Assembly (NCBI GenBank): GCA_016081115.2
Contig: CM071926.1
Location: 16,319,971-16,383,970 of the forward strand
Direction of reading: 5' to 3'
Source: Rehmannia glutinosa
Taxonomy: Eukaryota; Streptophyta; Magnoliopsida; Lamiales; Orobanchaceae
Length of the DNA stretch: 64,000 bases
Positions 32,680-46,430 of this stretch are shown here, in pieces. Positions within the stretch are counted from its first letter, which is position 1. The number at the start of each line of letters is the position of its first letter. The translations under genes and the position numbers were made by a program. The notes under the pieces are model-generated. The model saw only the letters and a program-made list of their open reading frames with translations, did no database searches and had not been told where the DNA came from.

Positions 32680-34249
32680 TGTAGGTTCAAGGGGTGTGAG
32701 TAAGGTTTAGAAGGGAGGGTTGAATAAATCTTACCAACTTTTCGATTTTAGTCCTTTTAAAATAACAGAGTTAATTTCACAGCTATGTCCTTGAGGGACA
32801 ACTAAGTTAGTTAACCAGCAGAGTTAGCCACTCAACAAACTCGATTGAGCCTGTTGATAGAATAACTCAATTTAGTTTAGTCTAAACTTTAACTTGGTTG
32901 TGATGAGATTTTCATTTGGAAGACTTAACACCCTCAAATTTGGTTTAAGTTTGTTTTAACACTTGGTTTTAGCACTTTGTTAATTATCGGTTGATAGCAA
33001 ATTATCAAGAGATATAGAATAATGTGCAAAAATAAAAATGCGTAAATGTAAATGACACGATAATTTTTATAGAGGTTCAAGATGGGGTAATTCTTCTACT
33101 CCTCTATTCTCCAACTCCTGGAGGAATCCACTAAGTATTGATCGAGTACAAAGTGGTTATTAGTCCGATCTGAAATGCCTTGATCACACAACCGACTTGA
33201 TCCTTTGGGACTCGCGGAGACGGTCACACAAACCGCTTCTCGTCCGACACAAACTTCTTCACAGTGGCGTTTGCGCTTTGCTCTTTTTCACTTGCTCAAG
33301 TTTTTGTATTTGATCACAGAGCCCTCCAATAACTTAAGACAGTTCGACTCAACCTTTCTACAATCCTCTTGGAATGTAGACCCCATTTGATTCTTCAAAA
33401 GTTTCCTCTTCAACAATTTGAAGTTGTCTTTCCTTCACTTGGTGTTGGATTGATTTAAAGCCCTTCAAGTTTAGGCTTGAGGATTTGCTTGAATAACTTG
33501 AGAATATTTTGCAGGTTACAATTTTTAATAGTTGCTTGAATGCTCGGTATGCAAGGTTGTCAAGGTAACCTTTTCTCAAGATGATTCTCAGCCTTTTATA
33601 GTGAACTTTTAAAAATCGCTAGTTGAAGAGATAGCTAAATTTCAAAAGTCACTTGTGTTCGTTGGCTTGTCTTGTTGCGATCTTGATGTTGATATTTCCT
33701 CGTATTAAATGAATGTTCGAGCTTTTCGAGTTTGACACGAGGTCGCTTCCCATTGGTTTATTCCTTTTGCACGCTTCGGGATCGAACACTTTCGGACATG
33801 GCAAAGCATGGAAGTATTACTTATTTAAGTAAGCTTCTTGACTTACGTGCGGCAACGGATTCTTTTCAGCTTGTCTTGACTTGATCGCAGCTTCTCTAAC
33901 TTCCTAGCGACTTCGAAAGTTAGCTTCCAATCAACGGATGACTCATCCGTCACTTCAACTTGAGACTGGCTTCGAGTTGACTTGATCGATATTTACACAA
34001 CCAGATCCCACCGATACTCCTTAGTCGAGTTCTTGACTCCTCCTTCTTGTTATACTCACATTTCACAATGAGTCTTCATTTCATCTCGATTGATTGACTT
34101 CTTGTATGTCCAGCATAGCTGACTTGACTCAACTCGGCTAAATTCCTAACTATTACAATGCAATTTACAAGGAAAATGGGGTGCCAACTTTCTAGCTCCC
34201 CAAGTTTTACATGGCATTCATCAAAATCTAAGCAATAAATTTCCCAACA
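32680..34249 (-). repeat. Solo Sirevirus LTR (1570 bp) with GTTTA target duplication
   Basis: The + strand begins TGTAGGTTCAAGGGGTG and ends TTTCCCAACA, collinear with the LTRs at 40131-41670 and 52555-54083 but more diverged. No internal Sirevirus sequence adjoins either side. The exact pentamer GTTTA lies at 32675-32679 and 34250-34254. This is the product expected from recombination between the two LTRs of a complete element. Confidence 0.9.
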
Positions 34250-34833
34250 GTTTATATATAACTTTACCACTAATACAGTAATCATGTGGAGCTCGTTATG
34301 GTACACCCTAGTGGACCAAGTCAATTTGACTAGCCTGGGCGCTTTTAGAGGCGCATTTTGCACTTTGTATCAAGTCGTTAGACGGCGACACGCGGCACGT
34401 TGTGCCACCGATTGATACACATGTTCGCCGACATGGCACCGAGCTCGACATGATTGCTCAGTGTGAAGGGGTGCGTGTTAAAGGATGTGTATTTAGGGGC
34501 ATATTTTGATACATCTACGTGCATTTAGGGACATATTTTGGTATATTTTGATACATTTGCATGTATATTTAGTATCTTTTGGTTAGTTTCATTTGTTGGG
34601 CGTGATATCGCTTGTTCTTGTATATTTTTGTGGGAAATGGAGCTAAATTGGACAAAATACGATAGCACGTCCCAAAGGATATATCAAGAGTCAAAGAAAG
34701 AATAAATACATGAACGAAAGAAGCGTGGACGGTCAAAAAAAAGGAATTGCTTTCAAAAACGTCCAAATCAACAGTTTTTAAGATCGCAGAGTTTAGTATT
34801 TTTATTTTTTTTTAGGGTGAAACGAAATTTCAT

Positions 34834-37800
34834 TTAAACTGAGGCCAATGCCTCTGAAATAACAGAGCCATAAATATGGGGTGGAAGATCCCCGAAATAC
34901 GAATCTATGCTACTAAAAGAAAGAGCGAAACGAGCTAAACTATGTGCTACAACGTTTGCTTCCCTAGGGGTATAGGTGAAGGAGATAAAGGAGAGATCTC
35001 TGCTCATGAAGAGAATGTCATGTATAATGTTTCCTAGGTATGACAAGTTTGGCGTTTTGCTATTCAAGCCGTCAACCACTGTGATGCAATCCATTTCGAC
35101 TTGGAGGTGCGAGTAATTCATTTGACGGGCCACTTTGATTGCTTCCATACACGCCAATGCCTCCGCTATATCCACCGGGTACTCTTATTGAAATTTATTT
35201 GGTGTGAACTTTTTGCACCCTCCCTTGATCATCTCTGAAAACCACACATATACCAGTACTACACGTTGGTTCCAGTGCAGCATCAATATTGACCTTTAGC
35301 ACACCATTCGGAGGTCGTTTCCATGTGGGCATGGGATGGCCTGAATTTTGACGCTGTACGACTGTCCCCTGCTGCTGCATATTCTGGTATGAAAGAAGAG
35401 TTTTCGCGGCTATGGAAAAACACTCCTGATGTGGGATCTCATTTCCTTTGAAGGTGAATTCATTTCTGGCATACCAAAGAGCCGACATTAGCATCGCAAA
35501 CAACTTACCAGTTGCAGCCTCATCACACTTCATTATTTCCTCCATCATATCAGTTATAGAGGCTTGGGAGATACTAGTCAAATGATCCAACTGCAATAGA
35601 GATGCGCACCAAAAGAATCTACTCCATGGGTAATCCCATAAGGCATGCTCCCTTCTTTCCTCAACCATTCCACACCTCACGCAAATGGGAGAGATATCCC
35701 GCACCTTCTTGTGTAGGGCAAAGCCACTTTAGGAATAATGTCGTGCACTACTCTCCAAAGCAAAAACTTCACTTTAGGGAGGATGTTTAGTTTCCAGATC
35801 CATTTGTATATCTTCAATGAATCCCCAGAGTGTGATGAACAATTCTCCACATCATCCAAGAACGCCAAGCAACTTGGTATCCGTCTTAACGGAGTAGATT
35901 CCATTCGGAGAGGGATTCAAGCTAACCCGCCCTCGCTCCAAAAATTCCAAATCGGTATACGTAGAATTTTTCCAAAGATCGTCATTGTTAAAAACTTCCC
36001 TAACCATATCGTCCTTCACTTATGCTCCTCAAAGATCCAACAGATCGCAAACACAAAGGTTATCAAGCCAATTTGAATTCGATGCTTAACTTTAAAATCG
36101 CCATTTTCAGAATCCAAGGGTCATGCTAGACGCGAGTGCTAGCCCCATTCCCTATAGTCCTTCTAATCCCTTTTTGGAGAATTTCTCTTCCCGCTAGCAT
36201 GCTTCGCCAGATATAACTGGGGTTGTAGCCTTGCATAGCAGTTAAGAAATTTCCATTGGGGAAATAGCGAGCTTTAAGGGTACGGGCTAGAAGGGAGCTA
36301 TCATTCTGGATTAGACACCAGCCCTGTTTAGCAAGCAAAGTTTTATTAAAAGCAGATAGTTCCCTAAAACCTAAGTCACCGGCTCCTTTCGATAAACAAA
36401 GAGAACGCCACGATTTCCAATGAATCCTATGCTCGTCATTTTGTTGTCCCCACCAGAAATTTGCAATCAGTGAGTTAATCTTATTGCAAATTTCCAGGGG
36501 TAATAGGAAACAACTCATGACGTAGGTAGGAATTGCTTGTGCTACACTCTTGACGAGGATCATTTTTTCGGCTATCGAAAGGGTCTTCGCCTTCCAATCT
36601 TTAAGCTTTTTTCTGATACGGTCTAGAAGGGATTCAAATATAGATTTTTTCGATCTACCCACAGTTTGTTTCTCCACTTTTCGAACGCCCAATAATCCCT
36701 CTAGCTCCTCAGCCTTCTCCGTTCGAACCCCATTACTGAAGCTAATCTCGGATTTTTCAAAATTTACTAACTGCCCCGTCGCTTCATAGTAGGCGGCAAT
36801 GATATTCTTGGTTTCTTCTAATTCCTTGTTGTTCCCGCCCGGCCAAATATAACATTGTCGTCGGCAAAAAATAAGTGAGAGACAGGGGGTGCTTTTCTAC
36901 AAACTCTCAAGCCATGAATATTACCCACATACCCCGATCTTCGAATAAGTGCTTAAAATGCCTCGCACAAAAGAGAAACAAATATGGGGATAGGGGTCGC
37001 TTTGTCTAAGGCCCCGTGATGGATTAAAGGGAGCTCCGGGGATACCATTACATAAGACAGAGTAAGAGACCGAGGAGACGTAACGCATAATGAGAGACAC
37101 AAAATGAGAGCCAATACCAAAAATCAGCATAATTTGCTCAAGGAACGACCATTCCACTCTATCATAAGCTTTACTCATGTCAAGTTTCAAAGCAAAAGTG
37201 CCACGATTTTTAGCTTTATTCGTTTTCATGGAATGGAAAATTTCAAAAGCAAAAACAGATTATCGATGAATCGTGCGCCCGAGGGAACAAAAGTCGACTG
37301 GCTATAGTGGACAAGGTGTGGGAGAGTGATTTTTAATCTGTTAGCAATAGTTTTAGTGACAATTTTGAAAATCACGTTACATAAGCTAATAGACGAAAAT
37401 CACTCGGAAGCTTAGGGTTTTATTTCTTTGGAATGAGGACAATGTGAGTACTATTAAGGGGGCGGGATCAACACAATCATTTAAAATACCAAGAATAACA
37501 GAAATAATATCCGAGTGCACGTAAGGCCAAAAGGTTTGGTAGAAGAGAGCATGCATACTGTCGGGCCCGGGGGTCTTTGATGGGTGCATTTGAGATAAAG
37601 TTTCTATCACTTCTTTTCTCTCGTGAAAGGTGCGCATAAACCGCCGTTGAGCTCGCCGATATCCTAGTGTTTGTCGCCTCGAGGGCCCCTGGCTCCATTC
37701 TTTGGTTGGCGGAGGAATCGAACAAGTTCTGGAAATAATCCCTTAATATTTTCACCATTTGATCAAAGTCATCCACCATATTTCCATCTCCATCGCGCAA

Positions 37801-38900
37801 CGCTTTGATAGAATTACGGCGTTTTCTACCACTTGCCACCATATGGAAGAAAGTTGTGTTTTTATCGCCGTCTTTAATCTAATTAGCCCGAGATCTCTCG
37901 ATGTCACATGGTTTCTTCCGTTTAAGAAGTTCAAGCGATTTTACTCTCCAATTTTTTTTTGGGTCATATTTTCCTGAGTTGGGGACGGTTTTGTACTCAG
38001 GCTTTTGCTCCTTAGAAATTGAGATTTGGTGTTGGACATTACCAAAATACTCTTTTTCTCAAACCCCATCAAAGATAGCCCCACTCGACTTAATTTTTCT
38101 TTTATTGAAGCAGAGGACGGAACAGAGTGTGTCAATTCCCAAGTATCTTGCACGAATGGGCGGCACGATGAATCTTGCAGCCACATTTTTTCGAAACTAA
38201 AAATCTTTGTTCTCTTCCTACTACCCTACCGCGAGATGAGAACCGGGCAATGATCGGGCGCCAATTGTGTGAGGTGTTCGATTTTATATTCCGGAAAGGA
38301 GCTCACCCACTGAATGTTCACTATACATCGATCCAACCATTCTTGAATATTATTATCATCCACTTGACCATTAGACCATGTGAATTTGAACCCCTCGAAA
38401 CCGAGATCATCCAAACCGCAAAAAAACCATTCCTTCCCGAAAAGCTTCAATCTTGGAGCTATCCTTAAGTCTGTCTCCTACTTTCTCGTGATGGTATAAA
38501 ATCTCATTGAAATCGCCAAGACACAACCACGAATGATCAGGCTCAGTATTTAGCTCACGAAGTAATTGCCAAGTATTATATTTTTGATTATCCTCCGGCC
38601 ATCCGTACACACATGAGATATGCCATTCCGCCCGATTTCTTTAGTGATGTTCATGTTGTCCTTCCATAGTAAGCCTAGTCCACCTCTTCTTCCTCCATTA
38701 CTCATGTCACAATCCACACAAAAGTAATTATCCATGTTCAACTGGTTGCATATATTTTTAAACTCACTAGCAATTAATTTGGTTTCCATAAGAAAAACCA
38801 AATTAAATTGGGCGCTTTTTGATGGATTTCTCGCTTAAGCACCTGAACTGTCCGAGGGTTCCCAAGCCATCGGCATTTCCAATTGTAGCAACTTATTGGG
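34834..38900 (-). pseudogene. LINE ORF2: AP endonuclease, reverse transcriptase, zf-RVT and RNase H remnants
   Basis: Going leftward on the minus strand: the endonuclease start (WKCRWLGNPRTVQVLKR, about 38890) and body (FLMETK; GGRRGGLGLLWKD; GDFNEIL; FTWSNGQ; LDRCI); an RT part with PSKTPGPDSM near 37580, FALKLDMSKAYDRVEW near 37180 and a FADD-like motif near 36865; the thumb segment 36692-36126 (MILVKSVAQAIPTYVMSCF, FWWGQ); the zf-RVT domain near 35830 (VKFLLWRVVHDIIP) and 35690-35600 (CVRCG..EERREHALWDYP); and RNase H (VLKVNIDAA near 35310; 35175-34834 with EALACMEAIKVA and REANVVAHSLAR). The order and motifs are those of plant LINE polyproteins. Frames shift repeatedly. Confidence 0.85.
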
Positions 38901-39416
38901 TTCGGCGGGACTGCTCTTCGGCAGTCTCCGCCGTTTGGGAGTTTTCGTTTGTTTTGTGGCTTAGGGGTCAATGTTAAGGTAGTTGGGGAGTTTTTTGATT
39001 GTCGATTCTTGTATATATGCCATGTGGGTTGGGTTTTTACTGGTAATGGGTTAGCCGGGGAGGTATGGATGGAGCTGGGAATAATGTCCAAAAATATTGG
39101 AATTGGTTGGGAGAACATGGGCGTATTAGCGGCGTTGAGGGGCGTGGGTTCAGCTTCTAGGCTTTGGTTCTTTGATGGTTAGTGTGTTCTGGCCAAGGGG
39201 TTGGGGTGATGGGATTTGTGTTAATTTTGTGGCTGTTGAGATGGTCAAGGACTCAATTGTGGGGATTAAAGCTGAGTTTTCATTTTGTGGCTGATTTAAA
39301 TGGTTTCGGGGTGTCGATATGGGGGTGCGGGGGGACCGGACGTTGGACCGTGTTGGAGGGTCCGAGGTAGTGCGGTCCGGGAAAGGCGTAAATTTTTGTG
39401 ATTGGATTATTTGGTT

Positions 39417-40130
39417 TCAATTTGGAGGATGATGGATTTCGATTTCTTTTGTAAGGAGATGCTTTGAGCTAAGGGACGATTTGGCTTCCGAAGGGTCCGG
39501 GGCATTATTGGTGTCGTAATCCTCGCAAGCCCAAAAATGATGGCCTATGATCCCACATCCGAAGCAATACACTAGTAAACTTTCGTATTTCAAATGGGAT
39601 CCAAAGATTTCCCCTTTCATTTTCACTGTAATCCCTCGAGGCAAAGGTTCAATTATCTTAATGGAAGCTTTGAATCTCGCCGACTTACCAAATAAATTGT
39701 CCTCTTGGGGATCACACATCTCAAAATGGCCGATCTATTTTGCTATAAGAGTGAGGGCCTTCTCGTTCATACATGCCACCGGTAAATCATAAGCCTGAAT
39801 CTAGAATGATGCCCTATCGATTTGGATCGTTGATGGTTGTTCGTTTCCGTTTATGCTTTGAATAGCAAAAAGGAAACTTTCGAAGTGCCAAGGTTGGTTT
39901 TTGAGAACCCACTCCCTATCTTTTGGATCCTCGAAGCGGAAGAGATAGAGATTTTTCCCCCATTCACGTGCTGAAAATCCTTTCTTAGGCTTCCACGATT
40001 TTTTCATGACTTTGAGCAAGTAGAACGGGTTAATATTCTTTGTCGCGGCGATTTTCCGGCCATGAAATGGTTTGGGGTGGATCTTTCACACCAATCTCAT
40101 TGTTTATATCATCAAGATCCAAGCTACGAG
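39417..40130 (-). pseudogene. LINE ORF1 (DUF4283 and zinc knuckle), 5' end displaced to 54084-54113
   Basis: The start codon is at 54113-54111 on the minus strand (MADLTDKEAR); the frame then runs into the Sirevirus and resumes at 40130 (SLDLDDINNEIGV). The 40019-39801 stretch (FRFEDPKDREWVLKNQPWHF) is a DUF4283-type segment, and 39719-39417 carries CFGCGIIGHHFWAC, a CX2CX4HX4C knuckle. The protein would bind LINE RNA. Stops and shifts separate the pieces. Confidence 0.78.
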
Positions 40131-41670
40131 TGTAGGTCCCAAGGGGGTGTAAGTGTAAGGTTTAGAAGGGGTTGAATAAACCTTACCAAATTTTCGATTT
40201 AGGCCTTTTAAATCTCTGAGTTCTACATTTTGTGTCCTTGATGGACAATCAAATTAGTCACTCAAGAGAGTTAATCTCTCAATGACTAAATTGAGTCAGT
40301 TACAGAGTAATAGAGTAACTTTGTTGGCTATAAATTGACTCAACTGTGGTTTTGTTTTCAACGGGAAGACTTAACACCCTTAAGTTTGATTAAGCAAGTT
40401 TTTACTGACTTGATTTAGTACTTATAAATTATCAAATGGATAGCAAATTTATCGAGATATGAGCAATTAAAAGTGCGTAAATTTAAATCTTTGAAATGTA
40501 AATGACACAAAAAGTTTTTATAGAGGTTCGAAGATGGGGTAATTCTTCTACTCCTCTCTTCTCCAACTCCCGGAGGAATCCACTAAGTAATGATCGGTTC
40601 AGAGTGGTAACAGTCCGGATACAAGTCTTGATCACAACAGCCGACTTGATCCTTTGGGACTCGATCCGAGACGCCTTGATCACTCGGTGGCTTCTCGACG
40701 ACTCGGCTTTCTTCACAGGCGGTACCGCTTGCTACTACATGACTCACTTGCTTAAGCACTTTGGATTTGATCACGAAGCCCTCCAAGAACTTAAGACTTG
40801 GTTCACGCCTTGAACCTTTCTACAATCCTTCCCGGAATGTAGACCCCTTGTTTCAAAGATATTTTTCCTCTTCAACTAATTGAAGTTCTCTTTCCTTCAC
40901 AGGTAAGTGTTGGATTGATGTACTTCGAGATGTAGCTTGAGGATTGAGAATATTTCAGCTTTTTTGATAGGCTTGTATATCTTCACGTGTGTGTCATTCA
41001 TGCATTATTTTCTCAAACAAACTCCTCGGCCTTTTATAGTGAACTTTCAAAAATTTGCCCGTTGAAGAGATAGGCTTATTTTTGAAAGTCACTTTGCGAT
41101 CGTTGGCTTGCGAGTTCTTGGAATTCTTTGTTTCCTCGTATGAATTGTTGTTTCACCTTTTCGAGTTCGACACGGTGTAGTGCTTCCCATTGGTTCATTC
41201 CAATTGCACGCTCGGGATCGAGCACTCGAGAAAGGTGGTATGGAGATATTACTTGTTTAAGTAAATCTCTTGATTTAAATGGCTGTGCTTCTTTTACTGA
41301 TTATCTCGACTTGACCGCATTTCCTTGCTTTCCCAGGTGACTTAGAGTCGCCTTCCAATCATGGATGACTCTTCACACCGCAGCGACTTGAGACTTGGCT
41401 TCTCTTGAGTTGACTTGATCGATGTTCCACTCACCAGTATCTCACCGCTTCTTGATCGAGTTCTCGTCCCTTTCTTGTGACTCATTGTCTCTCCACAGAG
41501 TTTTCCTTCAAGCCTTGATTGTCTTCTTGCATGTTAGGCGTAGCTGACTTAACTCGGCCACACTCTAATTGTTTACAATACATTTTACAAAGCCAAGAAT
41601 TGGGGAGCCAACTTTCTATTCTAAGTTTTACATGGCATTCATCAAAATCTAAACAATAAAATTCCTAACA
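40131..41670 (-). repeat. 3' LTR of the complete Sirevirus (left copy on +)
   Basis: On + it begins TGTAGGTCCCAAGGGGGTG and ends AAATTCCTAACA. The adjoining polypurine tract at 41671 shows that this is the 3' LTR of the minus-strand element. Confidence 0.92.
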
Positions 41671-41690
41671 ATTTCCCCTTTTTGATGATG
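41671..41690 (-). other. Polypurine tract of the complete Sirevirus
   Basis: On the minus strand ATCATCAAAAAGGGGAAAT runs into the LTR start TGTTAGG. It has one G fewer than the tract at 3603-3620. Confidence 0.85.
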
Positions 41691-44600
41691 CCAAAACTTA
41701 AATCATACAAAGATGCAGATAACAAAGATACATACAGATAGTGTATTGACATAGAATGTATGCGCAGAATCAATCTTTTTATTGATCATATCATTCTTGT
41801 ACTTAACACAATGTTTACAAGGTGTATCGAGTATGTAATTGTCTTCACAAAAATAGAAAATTTATAGCTTTATTGCGTAAGACTTACATTGTATGTATTT
41901 ACATATAAAATACACGAAGGGTTGGACAAAGAACACTTCATCTCCTTCATTTATCTCCTCCTTCTTTCATCTTGATCAAGATCTTCTTCTCTTCTTCTCT
42001 TCTTCGTCATCATTTGCCTTCTTTTTCTTCTCATATGCTTTTCTTTGACTTCATCTTTTTCTTATTCTTTCCTGTCTCTCCCGCCATAGCCGAGTTTGTC
42101 TCTTGTTTTTCTTCTTCTATTCTTTTTGCATACTCGGCGTTGGTTTTAGCCACTTGCAAGTTCGCCACTTGGTCAAGCCCACCAAAAGAGATCCCTCCTT
42201 TCTTTCCCGGATCTACGATTCAATATTCTTGGCGAGGCCAGTCCAAGCTTCTTCCTCCATCGCCGCTTCTTCCTCTACCTCAGGCGTATCATCTTGGGGC
42301 CTTTTTCTTTCCGGTGAGTGCTCAATAAGTGACGACAAGATAGGGATCGCGGTTGTGTCATTGTCTGTCGCCTTCTTCACATAATGTGAGACCCTTTTCC
42401 CAAGACTGAGTCCCAAGCTTGAGCCATGGACATATTTGCAAAATATCCTTGATTCGAGCGTTTTGAATTCGTCAATCGATCTTGGCTCTGTCCCGACATC
42501 CGAAATGGCATACGTGTCTCGTCCTTTGGAATGCCTCCGTGTTCTTTCAAGATGTTCATCACCCTGGCATCCATTCTTCCTTCCATCTCCTTCATCCCCG
42601 CCTTCAATTGCTTTTCTCTTCTCGGCCCATAGATACAGCAGAGTGTTGGAGTGGCAGAGTCACGGGAGTTTCTTCGCTTATAATGTCGTATGTGGTGAGG
42701 ACCTTGTTGGGGGTTTGTGCAATCATCAAGGTCATATCTTTTGATCCTTCCCCTCAACAGATTTTCCTTTCTTCGATTTCAAAATTTCCTCGGTGATTTT
42801 CCTTCTCATTGTTCCTTGTCACTCATTCCTTTCTTTTCAGCTTCGATTTTTCTTTGCTTTAAGGTATTCCTCTTCCCCTTTTTGGCATCATCAAAGGATA
42901 GAGGAACCAGTGGAACATCTTTGCAAGCATGAAGTCGAGTCTTCGATGGTTGAATTTTGCTTCAAGTCATTTGCGTTGTATCTTTGACGAAATTCAGCAC
43001 CGAGTAGCGTTGGATTCTTTGAGATCGGCTTCATCTCGGCCATGAGAAGGCTGAATTTTCTTGTCATGTGTTCTTCCAAACGCCGTATATCATTTGTATT
43101 TCGCTCACGCAGCAGACTTGATCTCGGCGGTGTGGGCTTCATGCATATGTTCAATGTGTTCCTCGGCTTTGTTTTCGCATCAACATTTTCGACTCTCCAC
43201 ACCAGCTTGTTGAATAAGGTTCAAGTATCTCACTGTTCCACACGCATTGATTCTTCTTGTTGCCACCATTCCCTTATTCTCGACCGTGATGCCTCTCAAG
43301 TCACCTGTAAGATTGGCATCTCTGTTGTCCAGCGCATGTCCAAAGAGGCCCGATGCCTTTCCATTCGTTCAACTTCAAGCAAAGAGTGCCTTGAACACTT
43401 CTCGTATTTGGTGATTCTTCGGTGATGGCCATCTGATGTCGAAATCAAAATCAAATTTGGAACAATGGTGCCTGAGTGAAAAAAGAGGGGTCGGTGATAA
43501 CGTGCTTGCTCGTTTTTCGACTCTTCGTGGAGTTCGTATCTCCAGTGAGAAAGGGAAAGATTCTACAAAAGATTCATCACCGCCGATCGGGATCATTCGA
43601 TGATGAGCGGTGCGCGTGAAGTTCTTTTGGGAATCGATCCAAATTGTAGCTCGAGGAGCCGGAGCAAGTGGTTTACGGTTTTGGTTTGGTTGTGAAGTAG
43701 ACTGGCTTATGAGCCTCGGTGTCTTTAAAGCCTTCGTTGGTCTCACTGATTTTCCTTTTCAATTGACTTATCCTCGGCCTTATCAAAGAACGTCATCGGA
43801 CGATGATGAGATTTCTAGAGGTGGCTCATCATCAAAGTTAAAAGTTTGACGAGTAGTCTTGGGGTCGACTTGCTCGTGCCTGGAACATCCGGTGAAGTCT
43901 TTTGGATTTGTCATGGGGGTTGACTCGGCTTTTCTTCATCGCTTCGATCCGGAAAAGTGACATCGGGGTTGTCCCGGGAATCATGAAGTGCGCGATTTCC
44001 TTCTCGGATGGGTCGATGATTGCAGGAGGGATGTTCTCTACTTGACCTCTTTACCCCGGGAAGTCTCAACCTCCGTGGCCTTCATTTCCTCCATAGTCTC
44101 TACTGGCTGCGAGGCACTGGTCCTCCCTTTCGACAGTGTCACTGTCTCGGGGTCTTCTACAAAGTGGCATCCATTGAGTCTCAACCCCATGGATTGCACT
44201 TTCATCGCCATGCAGTGTTAACTCCCAGTACATTCCTTCTTGTGCCTCGATCGCATCGGCAGCGTCATTAGCCTTCGTAGTTGGCACCTCACCGAGATCG
44301 ATCTCGGTACTGCGAGCTTCGTTGATGGCAACTTCTTTGTTCTTCTAGTGATTGTAATTTCTCTTCTTCGCCTCCTTGCTTCTTTGTCGAGTCATCCGCG
44401 GCCTCCTCCGACCCCTGTGCGGTGGAGGGAGTTTTCACCGGGCGCACCACCTGAGTGACTTGGAGTGGGGTCACTCGTCTCAGACTCATTTGTTTCAATT
44501 GATGGTTCAGCCGTTGGGGCGGTGGTAGCACACCTTCAATAGGGGTTGGCTCGATCGGGGTCCCCACTAGCCGGTTTCATCGCCAGATTCCCTTATTGCT

Positions 44601-46430
44601 TCTTCCGAGTGAGTGGGGAAGTGGTAGAAGAACATCGGTGGCTATTTGTGAACCACTCCCATTGGATCGATTTCATTTGTGTTTTGGAGGACTCTCCTGG
44701 TCCCTCCATCGGTCTTTGCTCGTGAAGGATTCTTGATTCATGCAATGCAGCTGCATTTGTAACTTTCTTACGGGCGTGACATTTTTCAGTTCCTCGTCAC
44801 TTTCGGAGAAAACATCAAGGAGAGGATGGAAGTGTTCTCGTGGTGCCGGAGATAGGCGATACTTGCCTTTTCACGTGCTTGCTTCTTCGACTTGATTTGC
44901 TCTCTCCTCGTCCTTGTAGATTTGCGGGATGTCTAAGCGAGTTGTCTCATCAAGTCTTTGGCCGAGCATGATAGTCGACCCAAGGAAATTTAGCAGTTCC
45001 TCTTCTTCTTCTATGAATTCGGCCGTTGGAACTGTTCCTCGACTTGCTCAACTTCCATTTTCTCCACTCACGCAGACGATTTTGGATGTGCGGGTAAGGT
45101 GGAGATAGGATCATTACATCACTATCTGCTTGGGCTGGTTCTTCTTGAGTTTTTTGTGTGAGCTACGTTGTGTCTTGGGTTGCCTCTGCCGATCGCCTTC
45201 AGCAGACTTGTGTTTCATCAATTACATCCGGAGACTCTCTACTTCTCCAGTAGTCTCCGTATTTGTGTTAGCCGAGTAACCGACTCAGTGGTTTCTCCTG
45301 TTCGGATTGTTTGACGAGTCTCCTTCGTCTCCTGGTTTGTACAGGGAATTTAGTTCGAGGCGGCGTCCTCCGAGTCTTGGGTGGCGAGGGCAGTGCTTGT
45401 GTTTGTTTACGAGGAGCCGGCCGTCTGCAGCTTGTCGTTCTCCTCCTTTGACGATCGGAGAAGGCATTAGTGAGTCCTTCTCGACCGCTGCTGCGGGGGC
45501 AAGTGACACGGCTGGCTGGGCAGTGACTCTGCAGGGGCAGGAGCATGTTTGGTTTTCTTTCACGCGGGGGCGTAGTCTTCTTAGCACCGCAGGGGCGACT
45601 TTCTTCTTGGGTTGGAGAGGAAGTGTTTTGTATCTTGGGTCGGTGATTCCCCCTCACCGTGTCGGCTCTCTTGGCATAGGCTCGCTTCGAGCACCGAGAG
45701 GTTAGCTCGAACATCCTCTTGTTGACATGGAAAGCCTTCCCATGTCTAAGAGGTACTCCTTTCACCTCCAAATGCTAGGCCAATCACTAGGCCATATCCT
45801 AGGGATCCTCCAAATGTGCCATCTTCTTTGAAGGACTTGTTCCCACGTTTTGACAGTGGTGTGAGATAAACTCGGCCGAGTTTATCTTCTTTTCTTCCAT
45901 GATTGCAGCCATCACAAACTTGCTTTGCCTTTGATAGTTGGTCAAAGTCGCCAAATTTGATGTCGATACATTTGGCAACTATGTCCAACAATTTATGATA
46001 ATCCTCCTCCTTCAGCCATCTCTTGTTTGTTTGTGTATATAATTTTATCGGCAAGGTCGGACTTGGCTATCTCTTTCCATGCGTGACCAAGTTTACATCG
46101 GCTTCCTTAATTTCGATTTGCTCCTTCCGGGTAGTGAGCAATATTCACCCAAATCTTGGCGGTGATAGTCACCGCTTCGAAGTGAAGCAGATGACTTGAT
46201 TCCTTCATCGTGAATTTCAGCATTCACGAGAATTGTGCGACCTCCTCCACATAGGTCATAGGATATTCCAGCGTTAGAAGCGGTTTGATCCAGGCGTTTC
46301 CAACTTCTCCGTGATTTTCTTCACCAGGGTGTCGTCGGACCGCTTCACCATTCGTCGAAATCCACGGTCGAACCGGTGTGGATTTGTTTTCCCAACTTGG
46401 TAAAGTCATACGTTGGTGCCATTTCTCGAG
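41690..46430 (-). pseudogene. Sirevirus env-like / putative plant transposon protein region, broken
   Basis: A post-pol region of about 4.7 kb opens near 46430 with text of the MAP.YDFTKLGKQIHTGS type, spread over two frames. It continues at 46054-45746 with a TQTNKRWLKEEDYHKLLDIV and VCDGC segment, then the basic/Pro-rich part 45771-45268, and ends with the coiled-coil part (GMKEMEGRMDARVMNILKEH at 42600-42540) shared with 2539-2925. The start resembles the putative plant transposon protein domain (PF20167 type) often found after Sirevirus pol; this is from memory. No membrane segment is evident. Confidence 0.55.

Noticed and set aside
34569..34766. Minus-strand 65-codon frame, similar to a + strand frame at 20035-20268
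   Set aside because: The similarity arises because both lie in copies of the same noncoding LTR-like repeat.
41972..45705. Several + strand open frames of 60-130 codons
   Set aside because: They are antisense shadows of the minus-strand Sirevirus tail; none shows a domain, and the minus strand matches the first Sirevirus copy.
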